DNA of 64,000 bases. Origin: VRUE01 sp963822295 (GTDB lineage Bacteria > Actinomycetota > Thermoleophilia > Solirubrobacterales > 70-9). The stretch is taken from NCBI GenBank assembly GCA_963822295.1, contig CAWGHD010000002.1:2356001-2420000 (forward strand), given 5' to 3'. Below the pieces are notes generated by a model, which was not told the DNA's origin, did no database searches, and was given only the letters and a program-made list of their open reading frames with translations. Within the stretch, counting starts at the first letter, position 1, and each line of letters starts with the position of its first letter. Both the position numbers and the translations under genes were made by a program. Positions 53,475 through 59,995 of this stretch are shown here, piece by piece.

Positions 53475-56197
53475 TCCGCCGTAGAAACACGATCGGCGCC
53501 CTTCTCGCGGGCGTTCTCAGCCTCGCGGTGGGCGTCGCGCCCGCAGCTGCGACGCAGGGGATCAACTCCTTCTCGACCAGCGTCTCGACAAGTCAGGCGG
53601 GCGGCCATCCCGACATGACCACGTCGTTCACGCTCGACAGCCCGGGTGCGCCCGAGGCGGCGCGCAACATCGAATTCAACGCGCCGGAGGGCGTGTTCGG
53701 AAACCCGAACGCGGCGACGAAGTGCCCGAGGGCGGATTTCGCGCTGATGAGCTGCACCCCGAACTCGCAGGTCGGGACGATGACGCTGCGTGCGAACGTG
53801 AATGCCATCCCGAACCACCTGCTCGGCACCGCGCCGATCTTCGTGATCGAGCCGGAGGTCCACCAGACCGCGCTCTTCGCGATCTACGTGCCGGAACTCC
53901 ACATCCCGATCCTGATCCCGGTCACGGTCCGGACGGGCGGCGACTACGGGCTGCGCTTCACCGTCTCCGAGATCAGCCAGCAGACGCCGCTGGCCGGGGC
54001 CGACATGACCTTCTGGGGATTCCCCGCGGAGGACGCGCACAACAACCAGCGCTTCGCCCGCGGCGGCCCCGGCGAACCCGCCGGCTGCCCGGGCCTCCCC
54101 GACACGACCTGCATCACCGGCGCGACCAGATCGACCCTCCCCGACAGGCCGCTGACCTCGAACCCGACCGTGTGCACCGGTCAGACCCTGGTCACCAGTC
54201 TCACGATCCAGACCTACCAGACCCCCGAAGACCGCTCCGAAGCTCAATCGAGCTATCCGCCGGTCACCGGCTGCGAGAAAGTCACCTTCGCACCGGTGCT
54301 GCAGGCGGGGGTCACCACTCCTGAGACCGACGCCCCCTCGGGCCTCGACGTCGTCCTCCGCGCGCCCCAGTTCCTCGGCCGCGCCGCCTCGCCGTCGCAC
54401 ATCAAGCAGGGAAGGGTGACGCTGCCGCCCGGCCTGACGGTCAACCCCGACGCCGCCGACGGCCAGACCGCGTGCACCGATGCGCAGGCGAAATTCGGCC
54501 AGGACGTCCCCTCGGAGTGCCCGGAGACGTCGAAGATCGGAACCTTTGAAATCAGCACGCCGGCGCTCGACGGGCCGCTCCAGGGCTCGCTCTACCTCGG
54601 TGAGCCGAAGCCCGGAAACCAGTACCGCGTGGTGATGGTCGCCAACGGCTTCGGGATCAACGCCAAGCTCGTCTCCTCGGTGGTCCCGGACCCCGAAACC
54701 GGCCAGGTCACGCTCGTCACGCAGGAGCTGCCCCAGGTCTCCTTCGAGGAGTTCCGCCTGCACCTCTTCTCGGCCGACCGCGGCCTGATGGCGACGCCGA
54801 CCCACTGCTCGCTGTACCCGGTGGAGGCCCAGTTCTTCCCCTGGAACGACGCGCTGGCGGACCAGACCTCGAGGCAGTTCTTCAGCCTCAGCTCAGGCCC
54901 GGGCGGGCGGCCCTGCCCCGACACGCAGCGCCCCTTCAGCCCCCGCCTCGCCGCCGGCACCACGCACCCCGTGGCCGGAGCCTTCAGCGACTTCTCGTTG
55001 AAGCTCGACCGTGACGACGGCGACCAGTTCATCCGCGACCTCAACTTCACGATGCCGGAGGGCTTCACCGGCTCGCTGCGCGGCATCGCCTACTGCCCCG
55101 AGGGCTCGATCCAGGCGGCGATCAACAACACCGGCCGCACCGAGCAGGCGACCCCGAGCTGCCCGGCGGCGGCCCAGGTCGGCACCTCGAACGTCGCCTC
55201 GGGCCCGGGCACCCATCCGTTCCACAGCATCGGGCGGATGTACCTGGCCGGGCCGCTCAAAGGCGCTCCGATCAGCCTCGTCGTGGTCACGCCCGCGCTC
55301 GCCGGTCCCTATGACTACGGGGTCGTCGTCGTCCGGGTCGCGCTCAACATCGATCCGCAGACCGCGCAGGTCCGCGCTGTTTCGGACACGGTGCCGCTGA
55401 TCATCGGCGGCATCCCGCTGCGGATGCGCTCGATCCGGGTCAACATCGACCGCCCGAACTTCACGATCAACCCGACGAGCTGCGCGGAGAAGTCGATCGA
55501 CTCGCAGGGCGTCGGCGACCAGGGCGCGATCGCCAACTTCAGCTCCTTCTTCGTCGCCGACGACTGCTCCGGCCTCGGCTTCAAGCCGAAGATGACGATC
55601 CGCCAGCTCGGTGGCAAATCTAAAACCAGCCGCGCCTCCAATCCGGAACTCCAGTTCGACCTGCGGACCCGCAGCGGCGACGCCAACATCAAATCGATCG
55701 CGGTCACGCTCTCGAAAGCCTTCGAGATCGACCAGCGCCACCTCGGCAACATCTGCTCGGAGAAAGAGCTGGTCGAGAAACAGTGCGCCGGGCGCACCGC
55801 GATCGGCAAAGCGACGACGACGACGCCATTGCTCGACCAGCCGCTCTCGGGCCCGGCCTACGCGGTCTCGGGATCCGGCGGCCTGCCGCGACTCGCCTTC
55901 GTCCTCAACGGCCAGGTCAACCTCGTCCCCCGCGCCGACACCAAAACCGTCAAAGGCAGGCTGCGGACCACCGTCCCGGTCGTCCCCGACGCGCCGGTCG
56001 GCCACTTCCGCCTCAACGTCTTCGGCGGCAAAACGGGCTACCTGGTCAACACGAGGAACATCTGCGCCACCAGGCCGGTCATCGACATCGCCTACACCGC
56101 GCACAACGGCAAGACCCTGAACGAGAAGGTCAAGGTCAGGACCGCCTGCCGCAAGTCCAAGAAGGCCCGCGCCAAGCGCGGCGCCAAGAGAGGCTAG
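53471..56197 (+). CDS. Giant secreted four-module protein B'
   Basis: 908 aa. Signal peptide 1-27 (ending PAAA), then STSQAGGHPDMTTSFTLD, matching the start of mature protein B. Four Cys-pair modules: CPRADFALMSCTPNSQVG, CTDAQAKFG...CPETSKIG, CPEGSIQAA...CPAAAQVG and CSEKELVEKQCAGRTAIG. Basic tail KSKKARAKRGAKRG. ATG 53471 overlaps the preceding stop (ATGA). Last gene of the operon. No hairpin terminator is seen before the next promoter at 56243. Confidence 0.86.
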   Translation: MIRRRNTIGALLAGVLSLAVGVAPAAATQGINSFSTSVSTSQAGGHPDMTTSFTLDSPGAPEAARNIEFNAPEGVFGNPNAATKCPRADFALMSCTPNSQVGTMTLRANVNAIPNHLLGTAPIFVIEPEVHQTALFAIYVPELHIPILIPVTVRTGGDYGLRFTVSEISQQTPLAGADMTFWGFPAEDAHNNQRFARGGPGEPAGCPGLPDTTCITGATRSTLPDRPLTSNPTVCTGQTLVTSLTIQTYQTPEDRSEAQSSYPPVTGCEKVTFAPVLQAGVTTPETDAPSGLDVVLRAPQFLGRAASPSHIKQGRVTLPPGLTVNPDAADGQTACTDAQAKFGQDVPSECPETSKIGTFEISTPALDGPLQGSLYLGEPKPGNQYRVVMVANGFGINAKLVSSVVPDPETGQVTLVTQELPQVSFEEFRLHLFSADRGLMATPTHCSLYPVEAQFFPWNDALADQTSRQFFSLSSGPGGRPCPDTQRPFSPRLAAGTTHPVAGAFSDFSLKLDRDDGDQFIRDLNFTMPEGFTGSLRGIAYCPEGSIQAAINNTGRTEQATPSCPAAAQVGTSNVASGPGTHPFHSIGRMYLAGPLKGAPISLVVVTPALAGPYDYGVVVVRVALNIDPQTAQVRAVSDTVPLIIGGIPLRMRSIRVNIDRPNFTINPTSCAEKSIDSQGVGDQGAIANFSSFFVADDCSGLGFKPKMTIRQLGGKSKTSRASNPELQFDLRTRSGDANIKSIAVTLSKAFEIDQRHLGNICSEKELVEKQCAGRTAIGKATTTTPLLDQPLSGPAYAVSGSGGLPRLAFVLNGQVNLVPRADTKTVKGRLRTTVPVVPDAPVGHFRLNVFGGKTGYLVNTRNICATRPVIDIAYTAHNGKTLNEKVKVRTACRKSKKARAKRGAKRG

Positions 56198-56242
56198 TCC
56201 CGAACCCAGGCTGCAAGGCCCAGTTGACCTTCGCCCAATCAG

Positions 56243-56280
56243 GTACGGCGCTTGACATACGATGTACGAAGCTTTACAGT
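56243..56280 (+). promoter_or_regulatory. Tandem operators and promoter of the fifth TetR gene
   Basis: GTACggcgCTTGAC (56243-56256) and GTACgaagCTTTAC (56264-56277) are direct repeats 21 bp apart, the same spacing as at 36960/36981. -35 TTGACA (56252-56257), 17-bp spacer, -10 TACAGT (56275-56280): both hexamers lie within the two sites. Confidence 0.78.
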
Positions 56281-56456
56281 AATAGTCCCCCCTGTGAGAC
56301 AGCGGTTTTCCGGAAGCCGGATGGGCAGGGGTATTCCCATAGCTGGTAGCCGCCTCTTCCCTGTGGCGGCACCAAGAAGTGAAGGTGAGCTTTGGGCGTC
56401 GGGGCTCTCTCGGCCTCGGCGCCCGAGTCGCCTCCTTTCCGAAAAGGAGATTTCCG
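56281..56456 (+). other. 170-nt leader with SD-sequestering hairpin
   Basis: Between the promoter and GTG 56457. Contains GCCGCC/GGCGGC (56349-56354 / 56365-56370, 10-nt loop) and, at the end, CTCCTTT (56432-56438) pairing perfectly with AAAGGAG (56443-56449) across a 4-nt loop. The second arm is the SD of the TetR gene, so the ribosome site can be closed. No known riboswitch class recognised. Confidence 0.6.
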
Positions 56457-57077
56457 GTGACTGATCTGACTCTTCCAAGGGGCCGGCACTCCCTCCCAAA
56501 AGAGCTAGTCATCGAGAACCAGCGCCAAAGACTGTTGGACGCGGTGGGCACGGCGCTGTCGAAGCGGAGCTATGCCGACCTCTCCGTCGTCCATATCACC
56601 GAGGAGGCCGGCGTCTCCAGGGCGACCCTGTACGAGGTCTTCGGCGGCAAGCGCGAGTGCGTCGCCGCGGCACACGAGCGGGTGTTCGAGCGCCTCTCGA
56701 AGCGGGTCCGCCTGGCCTGCGGGGGCGCAACCTCCTGGGAGGAGAAGCTCGGGGCCGGGATCGGCGCCGGGCTCGGCTTCGCCAGCGAGCGGCCGCAGGA
56801 AGCGAGGCTGCTGCTGCTCGACGTCCTCGGGCCCGACCCGATGCTCGCCGACCTGGTGCTCGCCTCCAACGAGGGGCTCGTCGCGCTGATGCGCGCCGGC
56901 CGCCGCGCCTGCCCCGAGGTCCCGGCGCTCCCCGAGATCACCGAAAGGGCGCTGATCGGCGCGATCACCTCGATCGCCGGCGCCTACCTGATGGGCGGCA
57001 AGTTCGACGACCTCGCCGGGCTGGAGCCGCAGCTCGTCCAGCTCATGCTCACGCAGCACCCCGACCCCGCGAGCTGA
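56457..57077 (+). CDS. TetR-family regulator (cluster member 5)
   Basis: 206 aa. HTH around 36-75: DLSVVHITEEAGVSRATLYE then VFGGKRECVAAAHERVFERL. The C-terminal half (ALPEITERALIGAITSIAGAYL) is paralogous to the TetR at 37017. GTG 56457 follows AAGGAGA by 6 nt; that SD lies in a hairpin. It is separated from the rest of the TetR cluster by the giant operon but carries the same operator elements. Confidence 0.88.
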   Translation: MTDLTLPRGRHSLPKELVIENQRQRLLDAVGTALSKRSYADLSVVHITEEAGVSRATLYEVFGGKRECVAAAHERVFERLSKRVRLACGGATSWEEKLGAGIGAGLGFASERPQEARLLLLDVLGPDPMLADLVLASNEGLVALMRAGRRACPEVPALPEITERALIGAITSIAGAYLMGGKFDDLAGLEPQLVQLMLTQHPDPAS

Positions 57078-57088
57078 CGGGAGCGGGT

Positions 57089-57109
57089 GCCCGCGGCTCA
57101 GCCGCGGGC
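57089..57109. terminator. Hairpin whose loop is a stop codon
   Basis: GCCCGCGGC (57089-57097) and GCCGCGGGC (57101-57109) pair perfectly; the 3-nt loop (57098-57100) is the TGA stop of the minus-strand lipoprotein gene. It lies between convergent genes and may end transcription, though no T-run is present. Confidence 0.55.
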
Positions 57110-57574
57110 GTTGCCGGCGTCGAAGCCCTCGCGAAAGGTCTCGAGGAACTCGGCCGGCAGAACCTGTTTCCCGGGGCTGTACCTGGCGGCGACGACGAGT
57201 CTGCGAATCAGGTCCGCGTGGATGCCCTCGGTCCGCAGGGCGCCGTGCTGGGCGGCGCCGATCATGTACCCGAGCCGCAGGTTGGCCGCGCCGCCGGGAC
57301 GCTCCCGGGCCTCTCCGTTGAGCGTCGTCGCGGCGCCGATCATCGCCGCCCCGACCGCGGCCAGGTCGCCGGCTCGCTGGTTCTCGGCGACGCACTCGCT
57401 GATCGGGACCTCGCCGCCGAGCAGGACCACCCCGGGCGCCTTCTCGAGCGCGGTGAGGTAGGCCCCCTGCCCCTCGAGGCAGGCGGCCGGCGTCTCGTCG
57501 TCGGCCCCGCCGCAGCCTGCTGCGAGGAGGGAGAGGGCGACGGCGATCAGGAGCGAGCGGCGCACGGCCGCCAT
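57098..57574 (-). CDS. Lipoprotein of unknown function
   Basis: 158 aa. Signal peptide with lipobox LLAAGC (Cys21), then a helical, Ala/Gly-rich domain with two Cys. ATG 57574 is given; GTG 57565 (RRSLLIAVALSLLAAGC) is equally good and would follow TAGGAT by 7 nt, the leaderless pattern of this window. Family not recognised. It starts 6 bp after the M15-like gene and probably shares its transcript. Confidence 0.75.
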   Translation of the reverse strand: MAAVRRSLLIAVALSLLAAGCGGADDETPAACLEGQGAYLTALEKAPGVVLLGGEVPISECVAENQRAGDLAAVGAAMIGAATTLNGEARERPGGAANLRLGYMIGAAQHGALRTEGIHADLIRRLVVAARYSPGKQVLPAEFLETFREGFDAGNARG

Positions 57575-57580
57575 CCTAGA

Positions 57581-58306
57581 TCAGTCGCGGCGCGGGGCGA
57601 CGCCGCCGGTCTGCACCTGCGAGACGCCGCCGGTCGGCCCCTTTTCGGTCGCCGGAGGCGCCCCCGTCAACGGGGGCGGAGCCGGCTGCGTCGTCGGGAT
57701 CTTGCCGGCGCCGGGGAGGACTTCGACCCACTCGGCGAGTCGGAATTCGCGCGCAGGCGCGTGGTTCCAGGACAGGTGCAGGTGGTGGCCGCAGCCGTGG
57801 CCCGCATCCCCGGTGTACCCGACCCAGCGGAACGGGGGGACCGGCCGGTTCTGGAGCGGCTCGGCCCAGCGCGCCAGCCGCGTGATCGCCTTCCAGGCCC
57901 CGTCGCAGCTCGTCCCGGCGCCGAGCGGGACGATGTCCACCGCGAGGCCGTTGTAGTGATCCGAGTTCTTCGTGTGGCAGCGGTTGCAGCCCGCCCGGCC
58001 GCCGCCGGGGAGCGGCCCGGAGTAGCCGTCGGTGATGTAGATCGGGAACTGCTCGGCCAGCCGGCGCAGGTCGGGGAGGATGCGGCGATCGACCATGTCC
58101 CCCTCTTCGTGGGGGATCGACGCGGGGATCGGGACGATCTTCGAGCTTCCGTAGACCGTCCGCGTCGATTCCGGGCCCGCTTTGGCGAGTGAGACCGCGA
58201 GCACGGTGAGGGCGACCAGGGCAAGGGCGGCCAGCGCCTCGATATTGGCGCGCCGCGCGTACCAGTGTCCCCCGCCACGTCTTGAGTTATCGCCCACTGC
58301 GAACAT
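57581..58306 (-). CDS. Membrane-anchored M15-like (D-Ala-D-Ala carboxypeptidase-fold) protein
   Basis: 241 aa. One N-terminal membrane helix (about 23-42). The outer domain has the zinc pattern of LAS/M15 peptidases: HTKNSDHYNGLAVDIVPL (His/Asp about 111-124) and HGCGHHLHLSWNHAP (about 170-184), with YITDGYSGPLPGG before. Probably acts on peptidoglycan cross-links or is an inactive relative. A Pro-rich tail follows. ATG 58306 is used; upstream is divergent from the ThDP enzyme gene. Confidence 0.75.
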   Translation of the reverse strand: MFAVGDNSRRGGGHWYARRANIEALAALALVALTVLAVSLAKAGPESTRTVYGSSKIVPIPASIPHEEGDMVDRRILPDLRRLAEQFPIYITDGYSGPLPGGGRAGCNRCHTKNSDHYNGLAVDIVPLGAGTSCDGAWKAITRLARWAEPLQNRPVPPFRWVGYTGDAGHGCGHHLHLSWNHAPAREFRLAEWVEVLPGAGKIPTTQPAPPPLTGAPPATEKGPTGGVSQVQTGGVAPRRD

Positions 58307-58384
58307 CTGTCACGCCTATCGACCCGCGCCGCGCACCCTTGAACTCTCGGAAGATTCGGTGCGCCGGGATATAGGGTGCGGCGC

Positions 58385-59983
58385 ATGTCGAACGTCCGGG
58401 AAGCCAGCTTCGACCTCCTCCGCGCCCGCGGGATGACGACGATGTTCGGCAACCCGGGCTCGACCGAGTTGCCGATGCTGGCCGACTTCCCCTCGGACTT
58501 CCGCTACGTCCTCGGCCTCCAGGAGGCCGTCGTCGTCGGCATGGCGGACGGCTACGCGCAGGCCTCGGGACGACCCGCGGTCGCCAACCTCCACACCGCG
58601 CCCGGGGTCGGCAACGCGATGGGCGCGATCTTCAACGCCCAGGCCAACCACTCGCCGGTCCTGGTCACCGCCGGCCAGCAGGTGCGGGCGCAGATGACGC
58701 TGCAGGCGAACCTCACCAATCGCGACGCGATCCGCATGCCCCATCCGCTGGTCAAGTGGGCCCATGAGCCCACCCGGGCCGAGGACGTGCCGCTGGCGCT
58801 CGCCCGCGGCGCCCACCTCGCCTCGCTGCCGCCGAAGGGCCCCGTCTTCGTCTCGATCCCGATGGACGACTGGTACGCGGAGATGGACGAGGCCGACGCC
58901 GCCCACGTGATCGGGCGCGAGGTCGGCGGCCGCGCGGTCGCCGACCCGGAGGCGGTCCGCACCCTCGCCGAGCGCCTCGACGCCGCCTCCGACCCCGTGC
59001 TCGTCGCCGGCCCGGACATCGACGCAAGCGGCGGCTGGGACGCGGCCGTCGCACTCGCCGAGCGCCAGCGCCTCCCGGTCTGGGCGAGCCCGGCGACCGG
59101 CGGCAACCGGCTCGGGTTCCCCGAGGGACACCCCAACTTCCGCGGCGTCCTGCCGCCCGCGATCGGGCCGGTCGGCCAGACGCTCGAGGGCCACGACCTG
59201 ATCCTCGTCGTCGGCAGCTCCGTCTTCCCCTACTACCCCCACATCCCCGGGCCGCTGCTGCCCGAGGGGGCGGAGCTGGTCGCGATCACGAGCGACCCCG
59301 ACGAGGCCGCCCGGGCGCCGATGGGCGACGCGATCGTCGCCGACGTGAAGCTGACCCTGGAGGCGCTGCTCGAGCGCCTGCCGGAGTCCTCGCGCCCCGG
59401 CCCGCCGCCCAACGAGGGCCCCGGAGACCTGCCGGTGACCGACCCGCTCAACTCGTCCACCGTGCACTCGGCGCTCGCCGAGGTCATGCCCGAGGACGCG
59501 ATCGTCGTCCTCGAGTCGCCGGCCAGCACTCTCGCCCTGCGCAACCAGCTGCGCCTCTCGCGGCCGGGCAGCTACTACTTCAGCGCCGGCGGCGGCCTCG
59601 GCTTCGGCCTCGCCGCCTCGGTCGGCGTGCAGCTCGCGCAGCCGGACCGGCCGGTCGTCTGCGTCCTCGGCGAGGGCTCCGCCCAGTACGCGATCACGGC
59701 CTTCTGGAGCGCCGTCGCCCACGACACCCCGGTCACCTACCTCGTCCTCAACAACTCCGAGTACGCGATCCTCAAGTGGTTCGCCGACATCGAGCAGGTC
59801 CAGGGGGCCCCCGGCCTCGACCTGCCGAAGCTCGACGTCGGCGCCGTCGCCGCCGGCTACGGCGTCAGCACGACGAGGGCGAGCGGCCGCGACGAGGTCC
59901 GCGACGCCCTCTCCCAGGCGCTGGCCTCCTCCCGGCCGGAGCTGGTCGAAGTCCCGGTCGAGCCGGGCATGTCACTCTTCTAG
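58385..59983 (+). CDS. Benzoylformate decarboxylase-like ThDP enzyme
   Basis: 532 aa with the three ThDP-enzyme domains. FGNPGSTELPML (about 22-33) and LHTAPGVGNAMG are typical of benzoylformate decarboxylase (MdlC) rather than acetolactate synthase. LGLQEAVVVGMADGYA supplies the cofactor-activating Glu. The ThDP motif is GEGSAQYAITAFW...NNSEYAILK (about 437-470). Decarboxylates a 2-keto acid. Followed 12 bp later by a 2-hydroxyacid dehydrogenase, so a 2-hydroxyacid to 2-ketoacid to aldehyde route is plausible. TAGGGT lies 7 nt before ATG. Confidence 0.85.
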   Translation: MSNVREASFDLLRARGMTTMFGNPGSTELPMLADFPSDFRYVLGLQEAVVVGMADGYAQASGRPAVANLHTAPGVGNAMGAIFNAQANHSPVLVTAGQQVRAQMTLQANLTNRDAIRMPHPLVKWAHEPTRAEDVPLALARGAHLASLPPKGPVFVSIPMDDWYAEMDEADAAHVIGREVGGRAVADPEAVRTLAERLDAASDPVLVAGPDIDASGGWDAAVALAERQRLPVWASPATGGNRLGFPEGHPNFRGVLPPAIGPVGQTLEGHDLILVVGSSVFPYYPHIPGPLLPEGAELVAITSDPDEAARAPMGDAIVADVKLTLEALLERLPESSRPGPPPNEGPGDLPVTDPLNSSTVHSALAEVMPEDAIVVLESPASTLALRNQLRLSRPGSYYFSAGGGLGFGLAASVGVQLAQPDRPVVCVLGEGSAQYAITAFWSAVAHDTPVTYLVLNNSEYAILKWFADIEQVQGAPGLDLPKLDVGAVAAGYGVSTTRASGRDEVRDALSQALASSRPELVEVPVEPGMSLF

Positions 59984-59995
59984 GACACTTGTCAG

